From: Helicoverpa zea
Taxonomy: Eukaryota; Arthropoda; Insecta; Lepidoptera; Noctuidae
NCBI RefSeq assembly: GCF_022581195.2
Contig: NC_061460.1
Coordinates: 10,451,501 to 10,515,500 of the forward strand
Length of the DNA: 64,000 bases
Direction of reading: 5' to 3'
Shown: positions 10,501 to 25,500 of the stretch, in pieces
Numbering within the stretch: position 1 is the first letter of the stretch
Layout: every line of letters begins with the position of its first letter
The notes under the pieces: generated by a model
Database searches by the model: none
What the model was told of the DNA's origin: nothing
Seen by the model: only the letters and a program-made list of their open reading frames with translations
Translations under genes and position numbers: made by a program

Positions 10501-13500
10501 ATCCACTAAAACTGCAAAAAGTATGTCCTTTGTTTTACTCAACTGTGAGTTATAGTAAAAGATCTATCAGCATGACCTTATTTTCGTTCAAAATTCCTTT
10601 CAATGTCGCCAACCTCGTCCGTCTTCATAAGTTTCAAGTATAAGTTGACATGAAAACGACAAGGTTGCATATATTCACACTTACAATGCATTTTGCATTC
10701 ATGCAAATACCGCTCATTGAAAATTAGTCAGCCGTTGAAAATATGTATGCAAATTGTTCAAAATTACATCATTTTCCAATTTGACTCTTATCGTGAAAGA
10801 TATCATATGATAGAAAATAATGCAGTTAACGAATGAACTTTTTTTTTCAAAACAATAATTGTTATCAGAATTATATCCTTAGATAAAAAAAATACTTAAA
10901 ACCGAAGGGTTTCTGGTTAATAGGCCATCGAGTAGAGAACTACTTACATAAAACACAATCACCAAAAAAATAATCAATTTATAAGTAGCTAATTTTGGAA
11001 AAAAGTCTTCATATTAAAAAAAACCTAATTAACATCTTATGAAAAGTCGTACAATTACTAAAATCTACACTTTATTGACAGCTAAGGTAACCCTGAAAAA
11101 TTTAGTCTTGGTAGGGTTTAAATTCCATTCTCTCTATACACCTGGATAGCAAGGCCCTTATCATAAACCATGACAAACAAAGATGTGCAAACATTCAACC
11201 ACTTATGACATCGTGTGGAATAGGTTGCCACAGTATACGCTTATCATAGATTATTGTCATAAAACACTCCGAAAAAGGGCCGATGTTTAAAAGATTTTTA
11301 AGGTATGAAAAAAGTTGTATTAAGGGTATTTTACAGGTATAACACAGATACTTAACTTACATGATACCAATATGGTAATGGACTCAGCAAAATTATGACA
11401 ATAAATTGCTCAGATACTACAATATTAACCGAATCGGTGGAAACGATATTAAGACATGCTCAACCAACTTTCTAAAAAGGAGGTTTTTAATTTGCATGAT
11501 TATTTTTTTCCTTGGATTATAAAGTCTGAAATCACCAACCCGCATTGAGCAAGCGTGGTGATTAATGCTCAATCCTTCTCCGTGCGAGAGGAGGCCTGTG
11601 CCCAGCAGTGGGACGATAAAAAGGCCGTACCAGCAATTTTTTTTCCTTATCAACCTGGAGGGTTTCGCCTACATAATCAAATTGACTTATGCAAGGAGCA
11701 CGTACACACGTAATGCTTAGAAGTAATGATCCGCGTAAAATATATGCAACGCACGAGTTGTTCTCATCAAGTAATCGCAAAGCGTACGTGACTACGCATT
11801 ATTACGTAGTTAACACGCAACAAAGGCGGGAAATGTTTACGCGTGAACATTAGCTTTGCTGACGATGGACCGGGGATTATATGAAGAGCAAAAATTTTAC
11901 GGCTAGCTGACTAGCAAGAAACAGCTAGCAAAAGGAGCAAGGAATCTTCTTGTTGGCAGTTCACAACTGTGTGACTGCTGTCATAAAACTTTCTGCCTCT
12001 CACAAGAAAACATGAATAAACTGTCTCTTGCAGCATTTCTGAACCAATGCGGCGTTCAAAAGTTCAAGACTAAACTGCACCTTTCTAAAGGCCTGACAAC
12101 GAACTGGCTCTAATGTTGATTATGTCATTGGGCTACAAAAATACTAATAATAAGCGACTATCATACGAGTACCAAAACAAAATTAAAGTTTCTATGTTCA
12201 AAATTAAGAGTAAATTATAATAATACAAAAGCACTATGAATAGGGACTAGGGAGACAATACTTCGTTTACACGATCGTGCCCAACTTTACATTCGTAAAA
12301 GAAGTTCCCATCAATGAGTTTGTCAAACAATAATATTGTCCCAAACTATTGGTACAGTTGGCAAAAGTCCAAAATTTTTATGGGCCACGCTAAAAATTTA
12401 CGTCTACTGACGTAACACGTAATAGACGGACCATGACGTACTTGCAACTATGTTGTGTGCGATAATATCTTATTTTGACGAGGTGATGAGTTTTAGTGAA
12501 AAGATTTATATCTCTATAAGGTGTATTTTGAATATATGAGATATTTTTCCTAGGAAATGTAAATAGGCTCAAAGGTCAACAGTGGTATTTAATTAAATGC
12601 TAATAAAGCCTCAACGTGTTTATCTGCATTTAATGAATTCAAATGTTTTTATTACTATATGAGCTTAAACTAAAAGCTTAAATAAGTAAAACTATTGAAA
12701 ACTTGTAGAAACAATAATCCAATTCGCAATGCTATGTAAGCTGCTATAGTTCGGCCATTCAGAGAATGCGTTCCTGACACGTCGCGATTGAACTGACGAC
12801 GTAATAACATTCATTGATTATTGATATAATAATGTTGTTTTAATGCTCCTCAATTGTTAAAACGGTAAACAACCAGCAAAAATATTTTTATCGTAACTGC
12901 AACGCCATTGCAAAGTTACGTCGTCAGTTCAATCGCGACGTGTCAGGAACGCATTCTCTGAATGGCCGAACTATAAAGCTAATGTAAATTCTTTTACTCA
13001 TAAAATTTCTTGTTTTCATGATCTTTGTTATTTGATGTAATATTATTAGAAAGATGACTATATTTTAGCGCAAAGAAAACTAAACTACAGCGAGTACTAG
13101 TCAGCGATATCAAAGCCGAATTAGACTCGGATTAGGAAGTGTATCCAGGAAGCCAAACATTCTAGATTACACCTATACGAAAACTATCTACTGTCGTACT
13201 AAATATGACCCACTAGCTTGCGCCCGCGTGAGTTCGGTTATATCGTGTTTCCAAGAGAATTCTTCAAAAGTCCGGGATAAAAACTATCCCATGTTTTTTC
13301 TCACGGTCAACTCTATCTCTGTACCAAATGTTATTGAAATCAGTTCAGACGTGAAAGCGCAACAGACAGACAGACAGAGTTACTTTCGCATTTATAATAT
13401 TAGTAGGGATACAATGCCGTTTAAATATTTGTGCTCGACGTAGTATAAGTTTTAAGGAATCTAAACTCGTCTGTTCAGATTTTGCAAGGTCTTTCCGTTT

Positions 13501-16500
13501 GTCCGGTATCATATATTTGCTCTGCTTAATTACTCGCGATTTATCAGTTTGACAATGAAACGCTAAGAACTGCAGTGTTCGACTAGAAGTCATATTGAAA
13601 AGATAGACTCTCGGTTTTCTATATGAATTATGTGCTACAAAAACATTAGTTATTCGATTTTGACGGGATTCAGAAAGCAGTAGCTAGGTAAAAACGAATA
13701 AACTATGTACTATCACACTCACGCCAAGCCAGAAGTACCCCTCAATAACCATCCCCTTTTAATTCCAGATCATCACGCATAGGCAGTCCAAGCTCCTACA
13801 GCGCATGTTCTACAGACAGTTCATTCGCAGAGCAGGCGCTGGCCGATGCCAGCTTACTCTTGGAGGTGAACCCTGACAACGAACACCTGCCTTCCAGGCT
13901 TTACAAGATGGCCAGGGAGTACTGGAAGTAAGATCCTCTTTTGTTTATCTTTTTAAGGAAAATGGACTATCTGTCGCCGTACTTCATTTGTTTATTTCAT
14001 TCAAGGTCATCTGGCTAGTTTAAGTAATCGGAATATGATAAATGCGAATGTGTTTTGTTTCGCTGGCTTTCATTTTAAAACAGCTGTACCGATTTGAAAG
14101 AAGTATAGAGATAGAAAGCTATGATTTTACTTTATTTTGATGTGAGAAATTATATTGAATCATGTAGAACTGAGCAATATTGCGAGAAAAAGCTAGTACA
14201 TATGTTACATTCGAATTTCTTTCATTTAAATAACTTCACATGTGGTTACATAGACAAATTATAAATATTTAGAACACAAACACCTAATACCTGTGAAGCA
14301 ATAAACATGGTGTTATTGCTCTCTTCATTGCTTAATACAATCCAGAGAATAGAAAGTTTTACTAGCAGACATTTGAACGCAACAATAAAATTTATTTTCA
14401 CATTTCAATTTATTAATAACTAGGTATAACATCTTGCTAGATACTGATGCAATTTAATACTATTTAACTAAAGTCTTAAAATAATAACTACCTACAAATG
14501 AATCTTAAATAGAATTCTAATCAAAATCAATAATTAGTTTTCATCAGATTTGCAATCAATAGTCTGACATATTAGACCGTGACTATTTAATAGCAAAGAG
14601 CTAAGCAATGCCAAGTTGAGTACAGTCAATAAAAAAACTGAGTATATCTTGGACACCAATAGACTATAATATGAAAACAACTCGAGGAAACCTGGGCTAT
14701 AAAGTCTGAAATCACCAAGACGTGTTGAGCAAGCGCGGTAATTAGCAAAGCGCCCAGCAGTGTTAGAAGACTGATGATGATGAACAAAAAAATCATTTTT
14801 TTCGGGAAAAAAGAACTCGTCGTTCTAAATGCATGTTACACAAGTATTTTTTTGTACGATTGCTATCGCTGTTTGTGATCAGATATAAGATAAAATCTTC
14901 AAAAGTACTGTCTGTCACGTGTAAGACTGCCTCCCGGTAAAGGGCCAATTAGATTATGTAGGTCATTGGCCTCAAAACTGAGATAACAACACCACAATGT
15001 ATAAAAAAAATGAACGTCGAATACATTTTATCCTTGACTGTACATAAAAAAATATAATTATGTGTGTCACGATTGTTCAGTTCAAAAAGCTTCGCGTTGC
15101 TCTGAAAAGCTATTTGAGTGCTCAGCTAAACTTAGATTGAGTGTAAACATCCTAATGTTATACTGTTTTAGTGCACACACATTTCTTGGAATTAATATAA
15201 GCCAATCTAGCTACAATAAAGAATCTATTTTTTCTAAGATTTTATTTCTTCATGTAATGCCAGTTTCATTAAACTAAACCTACTAATTTTACTATTATTT
15301 GCTGTTCCAAGTATTAATACTAACGATGTACCTATTTCAGTTTATGTTTAGGCACGATGTACATTTTCTGCTGTTGAAGTTCACATAGTAATTACTCACT
15401 CCGTAAATTGCTATCAAAAGCACCCAAAACTACCAAGGCGAAACATTTACTAATTTAATGTTATCAACCTAATGCTACTCAATGCCAGATACAATCTGGA
15501 ACGCAAACATAACGTCATTCGATTTATGCGGGCCCTGAGGGTACAATAATAATAATTTTAAAATTCGAACCGTCAACTGTCATTGTCAACTGGTCAACTG
15601 ACACTTGTTTTAACGCCAGCTGGCTGGAATGGAAATGTAAAAAGTTTTTATTTGAAAAGTTTTAATTATTTATTGATTAATTTATTTGTTTTTAATATTT
15701 GATAAAATGGCTAAAATCGTGACTCATACGGAAGTGGAGACGGTGGAAAATGTATTGACGTTTAATAACAGGTAGGTCATTGTACTTGTAGAAAAGACCG
15801 CGCTTTAGTTCCAAAGTATAAACAATTACCATAATATGTATGTATAAATAGCTGGAATTTGATTTTAATTACTATGGAAAACATACCTTCACAAGTTTAA
15901 TGTTTTGGCAGACATTTCCGTACTAAAATTATGTTACGATCATTTGCTTACTGCCTCATCATTTGCAACACAAATAGCCTTACATTAAAATGCAAGATCG
16001 ATTAACACAACATTAAAAGCATGACCACACGATCCTTAGTCAAATGACGTGTCCTGCAAGTAGCTAGGAAGGTGACAATAAAATTAGATATTATGTTCTA
16101 TATTTGCACTGCGTCGGTCCGTGCAAATGCCAGCCGATGCCAAACTCATGCAGTACTCTATAACAGAGAAACGTGCATTGGATTGCGTGCAAATCCACTG
16201 TTTATCACTGAAAACTGCACATTTCTTCCCAAGTGATTTATTATTATTAATTTATAAACTACTTGAGATTGTGTATAAGTGTTTTATCTACAGTCATGTA
16301 TGAAGGGCTTAGGTGCACAGAAATAATAAGGTATTTACTCTGAAAACGTAAAGTTTGTGTTCCATATAAAGTTTTATTATTATTTAACGGTTATGGGACA
16401 GTTTTGCCCACTTATGGTGCTATTTACAACTTTTATTACGCGAGTTTTGTAGTGTGCTTGATTGTGTGTACGCGTGTTTTGTAGTGATATAATATTGGTG

Positions 16501-19500
16501 AATATTTTTACCGGTTTTAAGACTGGTCTGTTTACACACTTCCTATGTCTCCGTTCATGTTTTTTTGTTTGAATATATATTGATAAGAATAAAAAAATAA
16601 GTCAGGCAGATTTATTATCATCTAACCACTTTGTTATTATCTAGACTTAAGATAGCTTGACTGCTAAGCAAAGGAACATTATTGTAAGTTAATAACGATT
16701 TGTTGTAACTTTTTTTTTAATTTTGAGAAAATTAAGATTCACATAGAAAATTAGGTACATACCTACCACTTATTATCCAATTAGAATATCATAGCTATAG
16801 CTGATAAAAGTTGAACGTATTGAAGTTAACCAAACGATATTCAGATAAATACATTTTCTATTTAATTTGTGAATGTATGTTGAATGACCTCGTATCTCTC
16901 ATTTTTGCCCGGAATCATGTAAATTTTAATTTCACTTTATTAAATAATTGTAATTTTCTTTCCAGCAAATACCCAAAAACGGACTACACGTACTCGCATC
17001 TATCTAAGGACCGCGTGGAGCTGGCTCCAGGGCAGGTAGCCATGCCCAACATGTCCCGTCGCTCGCTGTCGCAGTTCCGCGTGCAGGGGCCCAACACCAG
17101 CCTGGACGAGCTCGACCGCCTGTCCGCCACCACCTCCTGGACCACCAGCTCTGTGCGGCGCCGGTATACCGTGAGTACCTAACACGCTATGCCTTAGCAA
17201 AAACAAATTAATAATAGTCACCAGTCTCGACGTCACGCGCTGTTCCACGAGCTCCTTAAACCCACTAAGCTAGCCAGGCCAGGTCCAGGCAGTGGGGCCC
17301 ACCAGGGCCAAGGCTACCGGGCCTGCGGTGTGTTTGAAACAGTTACCGAGGCTCTGGTACATAAAAGGCTTAGGAATAAACTTGATGGGTTTTAGTCAAT
17401 AAGAGACTGACACTCCCTCACTCTGCACCCACAGCAGGATAAGTCATATTATGATTTCCCACAAGGAAAAAGCGTGTAGATAACATTATGTATATAGAGG
17501 AAAGTCAACTGTTAACTAAAGGTAAAACTTAGTCTAGCCTTTTTTAAGGCAGTCTCCTTTTGCAGTATATTTTATCACGACAAGTATGTAATAAGTAAAC
17601 TATACAGGTTTGCAGAAATGCTCAATGTTTGAATTCGTGTGACAGAAATTAATGGATTTAAAACTGTCAACAGAATGTCTCAATATATTATGTAGAGCAA
17701 TATTAATAAGACACCAGTCAGCGGCGGAGAATTCAATAACCAAAGTCTAGTAGCTTGTAAATAATATGCAGGAATGTGCAGCTTATTATAAATAAAACAT
17801 GAATCATATACATTTAATAATAATTTGGCCAAAGGAGGAAATATCGTAGTGATCCATTAATTAAGTATGAGACTTCTATTAAATTAATATTACATTTCAA
17901 ATATGGTTTTGTAAATTATAGTAGATGTCAACTTCTTCGATCTAGCTACTACAAATAAATAATGTCAGAACTGCTGTTTTTATTTGCAAGGATAAAAAGT
18001 GGGTATACAAAGGCTTATGTTTTTTTACGATAATGGATCGCCATTATGCAGTATAGTTCGTTTTCGTAGTAATCCTGCTACATACTTAAATAAAAGTGTT
18101 CAAGCGTGCAATGCAAAACCTCTTGAGATCTTTAAAAGCATATGTGTAGGCTAAGTTTAAACACAATACTCATAAATACAATTTACCTAAAACATTAAAA
18201 TTTTACTTTTTCTCCCCCCAGTCAATAGACAGTTCAGATGACGAGACTTCCTACCCGCACCATAACGGCGGCGCCCACACGGCGGAGCAGCGCTGGTGGA
18301 TCACCCGGCTGCTCATCAGCATCGTCACCAGTATCACCACGAGCACGAAAAACACCTATCGCAGCATTGTCGGTCCTTCGCACCGATATCCTTATACTGA
18401 TCGGAGACCAGCACAAGGTAATAGTTTGACTATAGTAAATTGAGTTCAGACCGACAGGAGAGAGATCAGGCGCAGGACCGACATTTACGTGCTGTCCGAT
18501 GCACGGGTGTATCAATCACCAACTTCCAGGCTCTGGACTGCTTTGTGAAAGTTTCGGTATCCTTATACTGATCGGAGGCACGCGAAAGGTAGTAAATAGT
18601 TCGATTACAGTAAGATGAGTTCATACCCTCCTATATCTACCATAACGGCGGCGCCTACACCGCGGAGCAGCGCTGGTGGATCACCCGGCTGCTCATCAGC
18701 ATCGTCATCACCATCACCACGAGTACGAAGAACACCTATCGCAGCATTGTCGGACCTTCGCACCGATATCCTTATACTGATCGGAGACCAGCACAAGGTA
18801 AATAGTTTGACTATAGTAAATTGAGTTCAGACGATGAGACCCGGCTGTCCTGCTACCGATGGGCAGCCAGTAAGTCTGATACCAGTCTAACCAAGGGGTA
18901 TTGGGTTGCCCGGGTAACTGGGTTGAGGAGGTTAGATAGGCAGTCGCTCCTTGTAAAACACTGGTACTCAGCTGCAACCGGTTAGACTGGAAACCGACCC
19001 CAGCAAGGTAATTGTTTGTTTATAGTAACTTCTCGTTAGTGGTTGAGGTGTTGTCTGGAAATACGGTAAATATTGCAAAAGTGGAAACGTATCTGCCGAT
19101 CATGTTATAAAATTGATCAATTAATAGATCTCATGCCCTAAGTAACTAGAGGTCGGTTGAGGATAATCTATAATATTTATAATAGCAGAGCAAAGAAGTG
19201 CCACGTTCGTACACTACTGTATGAACATGTCCATAACAATGTATGGTGTGGTATATTGTCATGCTATGAGCTGTACATATATTATAGCTAGATTAACAGC
19301 AGCTTTACTATATGAAACTATGTTAACTATGTGTTATTAGCCCAAAAATATTAAGAAATAAAATAATAATACTGAACTGTTTGTTCCACAGCAAGCTTAC
19401 TAACTCGAGGCGCGGCAGCAGTGGCGACGCCGTTCTACTGGATCTACACCATGATCAAGTCTGTTGTCACCACCACCACTACCACCATCACGGAAACTGT

Positions 19501-22500
19501 TAGTATTCTTGTTTATAGTTATTTTGTCTCACTTTCGAAAATTACTTAAAAATATCGCCGTCATAACATTAGATATCTGTTTTCCATAAATGTTATGGGT
19601 ATGGAGATACTTTTTTATTAATGCGTCCCTTTCTACTTTTATATAATACATAGATATAGTTGCAGATTTCAATGTCAAAAACTTGAGTCTATTTTGATTA
19701 AACATCTAAGAACCATGTTCAACTAAAAGAACCACGTCCAAGCTCATCCGTTTAAGAACTACAATGCCACAGACAGAATAACACACACTTATAACACTCT
19801 TCTTTTGTATAAGTAGATAATACCAAAAACATAAACTTACAACACCCCTCTTTTAGAATAAATATGTAGACAACATTTATTAATCCCAAACACAAACCTC
19901 CACAGTTATCACCGAACCACGTGGAAGTCAATAAGAAGTATATCGCACAGAACTACAAAAACAAGACTGCTGCAAAGAGACGCTGGTGGCCCTGGCTGTT
20001 ACTGCTGTTGCTGCCCGCTGTCGCTTATGGATGTAAGTACAAAGTACTTTAAATAGACATATTATCGACATAACAGTTAGTGATATGTCCATCCGTTGTC
20101 ATCTATATACAACTTGTAACATTAAATGTGCAAAACCTGATAATAATTTGTTCAATAATGAGCAGAAATGATAAATCCTCTTTCTAATATAAGCTACATT
20201 TTTTTATAATCTTCATCAAATACATTTTTAAAAAATTGCCATGTCTACTTATTATATAACTAGCCAAAACCCGTCGTTTCACCAACGTAAGTCACAGATG
20301 CAAGGTGTTATCCGAATTTCAAGTAGTAGTTAATTTTTTTTAAATATAGATAGACCAAATTCTAGAAGTTAAAAATAGTTAAGGTGTCTAAGGTTTTGCA
20401 CATTTAGATAGTTATTGCTTATTCTTCCAAACTATGTATCTATAAATAGGTTAACATGACAATTCCTTACAGCACACTACACATACGAAAACTGGGAACG
20501 TATCGCTATGCCAAATTTTACCGATTTCCACGTAGACCTTAGCGAATTCACCGCTATGAAAATACCGAAGCTATCACTACCGAACATTTCTTTACCGAGC
20601 TTCGATATTTTACCGAACATCAAGATGTCAGACATTAACATAACGCTACCGGACATACGGGAGAATTTACCAGAAGTCAGAAAGACGTATATAGAGTACA
20701 GAGATATAGTTCAGAACAGGGTTTCTGACGCGTCTGACTATGTTCTGGTGGTTGCTGCGAGCTGTGTCGAAGAGTTGAAGAAAGCTTGGCGTGATTTATT
20801 TGGATGACGAGCGATAGTGGCGCCGAGATACTTGTGGAATGTGGCAGAGATTATACTTTATACTGTAGTGTTGCTCGCTGCGAGCTTTGCGTTGAGTGTG
20901 ATATGTTCACGCGTTATTGTTATTATTCTTAACGAAAATTAGCCTGATATTTTTTACTGGTAAATATTCTTATCAGTTTTAAAGAGTGTGAAATGTAGCT
21001 TCAGTAACTTCAACGATTTCTTGTTATCACCTACAGTTTTTTACATATCACAGTACAACCCGTTATACTAAGCAACGTCAGGTTTAAAACCAAGTGTACA
21101 AAACTATTCGTTCAATTATTATTTTTTTTATAATTAGATTACGTAAATTAATGCAATTTTTTACCACGGAATTGAGTATCCATGTATGACGTTGGTAGTT
21201 TTGATAAAGTATATTGACATAAAATATCGAGGTGCATATTAATAAAGAATATTTAGAATTTATTTGACATATTAAATATGATGAAGATGGCTATTTGATT
21301 TAAATATGATAATCACATTTTATTTTTATTAAATGTTTGTGGTTCTATTTTCAAGTAATTTAGAGTTAACGCAGTATGTTTTGTGCTTCCATTCCTCTGC
21401 TCTTTCTCATAAATATTCACATCACTTAATCATTCAATCAAGATAATGAGAACCTAAAATACAAATACAATTATTTTGACAACTAGCCCAGTCTACAGTC
21501 TATGTACGAATAGATTTTACGTGACGAGTCTTAGTAATTCCTTGAACAAAATGATTATAAAGTATGCAAGTACATACTCTTATTATCATCAGCCATGTTA
21601 GATCCATAAGATAATTTTGATTATAACATGATCCTCATTCCTTCGCATCAAATGCCCATACCATGACAGCCGGTTTCCACATAGCTTTTCGGTTACGGGT
21701 GCCACTAACTGCCTCTTACATACTAATTCCTCACTGTATCCACATAGCAATTTAATACATCCAGTAGTGAACTATGTACTTAATTTCGTATATAAGTACT
21801 TCCCCGTTGTATTAGGGTGCTCAATTTTTTGTATCCTTATTTTTGAAATGGTTTTAACTTTAACGTACGATTATTATGTTAGACCTGAACGAAATGTATA
21901 CGTCTTACAATGTCAGCCTTGAGATACGCGTTAAATGCTAGCTGCCGACCGCACATGCCGCGACTGTCTTAAATTCGCCGCAGCTGCACTAGTGGTTTGT
22001 TTGTATTTACATGTAATCGTTTTGGGTCGGTGCGGCCGCAGCTAGCTTTCAAAACGCACCTTTAAAAGTTTACAAATGGTCTAACTTTAAGATTCATATT
22101 AATAGATTGTAAGTTGTGTGCTTTAAAATTTAAGTCTTAAAGGATGTGCAAACATATTTATAATGAGTATAATTTTGTAACTTTTATAGACCTACATTAT
22201 TATTTATTACTTTGATAATAATGTTGATCTCTTTTCTAAATATTTATTTTGTTATACTTCGGCCGTTCAGAGAATGCGTTCCTGACACCTATCAGTTAGT
22301 CACGACTAGTGATGGGCACAACATAACACTGAGTTCGTTACCGTTCCTTCAAAATGAACCGCCGCATTATTTTAAGATTATTTTCGTTTTAAATTGGCGG
22401 AATCATTTGTTTTATATTTTAGTTATTTAAGTGGAAACCAAAAAAAGGTAATATTCATATAATAAAATTGTTTTATTTATTCTTTGTTACAAGTACATTG

Positions 22501-25500
22501 AATTGAATGTGCGAACAGAATATTAATCAGACTCCGATTTGCTTGAGGAGGTGGTGTCTTCATCATCATCTTCGCCTACATGTATAATTATATTATTATC
22601 AATAACAGAATCAATCCTGATATCTCGGTCTAACAAAAGCCGGGTAATCAAATAAAAACAGATCGAAAACACTTGAAAAACGTGGTCTATGCGCACGAAA
22701 CGACAACGGACGACTGTTTTAGCGTCACAAAATGGCGGCCCATAACGCCATTTGGGGTTACCATTTTTAATCTAAGTATAAAAATGCGGTTTGGTCATAG
22801 TTTTATTTTTATATTTCATAAACGTTATAATTAAGTCTTATAGTCCATTATTTTCCAATTCTTAAAAAGAAAATCAAAACGTATTATTTTATATTATAAC
22901 TGTATAAGAACAGATTACGATACTTGCCTGTTATTTTTAGCACAGCACTACAAAATATAAACCGCTGACATAACCTTGTAATAGCGCAGTATAGATTTAG
23001 AAAAATATTGTTTACCAAGTTATTTGACACTCAGTTTGGCACAAAATTATAACATTCATTGATTATTGATATAATAATGTTGTTTTAATGCTCCTCAATT
23101 GTTAAAACGGTAAACAACCAGCAAAAATATTTTTATCGTAACTGCAACGCCATTGCAAAGTTACGTCGTCAGTTCAATCGCGACGTGTCAGGAACGCATT
23201 CTCTGAATGGCCGAACTATAATCAGTACCTGAGTGGTAATTTATTTTTATTTTCTGTTCATCACACAAATATTTTTTTGTTCAAAATTATATGTGTGCAC
23301 ATGCTTTTAAAATTATAATTTATTTATTGCAATGTTTGTAATTTAATGATTGAAAAAGTTTAATTATTCTATTATGATTGTATATTAGCTATTTCTATTC
23401 TTTTAATAATGGTATAATATATAATGTTTAATATGATACTTATTTTCATTCCGCAGTATAAATTATCTATTTCAGTAATTATAAAAAATATATTTTTCTA
23501 TTAATTAGTTTTCCTTCTGCTGAATCATATTATGTTCTATTGAAAACCAATGAATGAGTATATGCAGTCTTGTTCGTTCATTTTCATTGTAGAACAAAAA
23601 TGGTGGTATTGTGAATTACAAACACACTTGTATGGTTTTTCAATGGAAATCTTGTGATATCAGGATACTGTAAACTTATAAATAGCTAGGCGATTTTTTT
23701 TTTTTATAATCCGTTGTATGTCAGAGCGCAGATGTACGCGAGACACAATAGATTTTCTATTGTTTTATAATCTGCTACATTTAAGGAGGTTAAAGTTTTT
23801 GATAAATTTTATTTTGAAAATGTCAAGTTTAGTGTTGCTTATTATGAGTTTATGGTTATCCTAGAGCAGTTTATTAGTTATATAAGAAATACTGTGTACA
23901 CACAGTTTACAAACATCGATGTACCTAAATTATCATGACGTGGCCATAAATTGGAGTTTTATTTAGTTATTAAGTTAATTTCAATTATTTTACTGTTTCG
24001 GTACAAATTACTTTAACTTTATTCCAAATTGGTATTAAAAAGACTAACCCCTAGTCATAATTTCTGATTATTTATATTAAAATTGCGTGAAAATGTTAAG
24101 TATACTAAAAATTAAGAATATTTTTTGAAAATTGTTGAAAAAAATGTAGCCCAAAAGAGCCGTATCAAAATTGTGTGCTAAATAACTCGGTTTGGTTGTT
24201 TATTAAAATATTATGTAGTCACGCTTTCTATTAGGCCAGTAAATTAGTTTTCATTTTCAAAATTTTGTTAAGTTATATCTTATGTTTATCGCTTTATGTG
24301 CTATTATCCTGTTATTCATAGACAATACCTTAGCTTTTTGCTTAAACAGTGTTATGATTTAAGAATATATTCTAAAACAGGGATTTGATGCAATACTTGA
24401 TTGATACCTGTGATTTATGACCCCACCATAGACAATACTCCGTATTGCAAAAAGCACAACTATTTATTTGTCACAAACAACCTGCTTGCTTTATATTTGA
24501 TGTGATTTTAATTATTTTTATTTAGTACGTAAGCAAATTCGTATTCAATTGCATTTTTTAAATAATTCTACAAAAATTGTGTTCTACTAATTGGTTCATT
24601 TTGATTTAATTATATCGTTTATAAGCAATAAGACTTGTTATTTATTCCCATATAATTCTTCCCTGTTGTACCATAAATATTATAAAGTCGGGGAAGGATA
24701 GAGGCCAAATCACCTATAAGAAAGTGGACGTACTCGGACGCTACACTTTTTGGGTGAGTTGAATAACCTGTAATATTAATTAATTATAATACTCTGTCCT
24801 TCCCTGTCTCTTCTTTTATCTATGTAATTTTTAAAGAATTATGTGGGAAGGACAGAGGGGACTTCTACCAATCTAACAGTCATCTTCCTTTCAGATTACA
24901 ACTACGCGGAAAAGACGGTGCCTCCTGAAGAACTCATAGTAGACACGTACAAACCTCCACAGATCCTACAAGATCCCGACTTGTCGAAACGCATGGCGGC
25001 TTTAGAAGGCTGGGCAGTTAACGTCGACACGCGCTTGAAATACTTCGACCAAAAACTATCAAGATTTGACAACCTAGAAGCGCAAATCGAACAATACTCC
25101 CTAAAATACTTACAACAGAACCTAATCCAAGTTTTTAACGAGAATGACAACGCTGGCGTTTTGGCTGCGAAACTGAAGGAATATTTCGATAAGGAGTACG
25201 TGAGTAAGGATCAGAGGCAAGCTATGAGTCAGGAAATTCATGAGCGATTGATAAGCAGTTGGAAACCTGATATGGATGAAGACAGGATCCGTCAGATGGT
25301 CCAAGAATACCTCTCGGTGTTTGAGCGAAGGCAGATGGAGATTATAAGAGAAAGAGTGAGGGAGTATGTAAGAGATGTTGAGATTCATCACTCGCATACT
25401 GGTATTGATATAGAAGCTGTGAAGAGGATAGTAGCAGGCATGTTGGATGTGTACGACGCTGATAAAACTGGACTTGTTGATTACGCGTTGGAGTCTGCAG

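Noticed and set aside
24686..24754. Possible small exon ending at donor GTGAGT (about 24755)
   Set aside because: Joining from the phase-1 donor at 20032 creates a TAA codon at once, so it cannot be coding in this gene.
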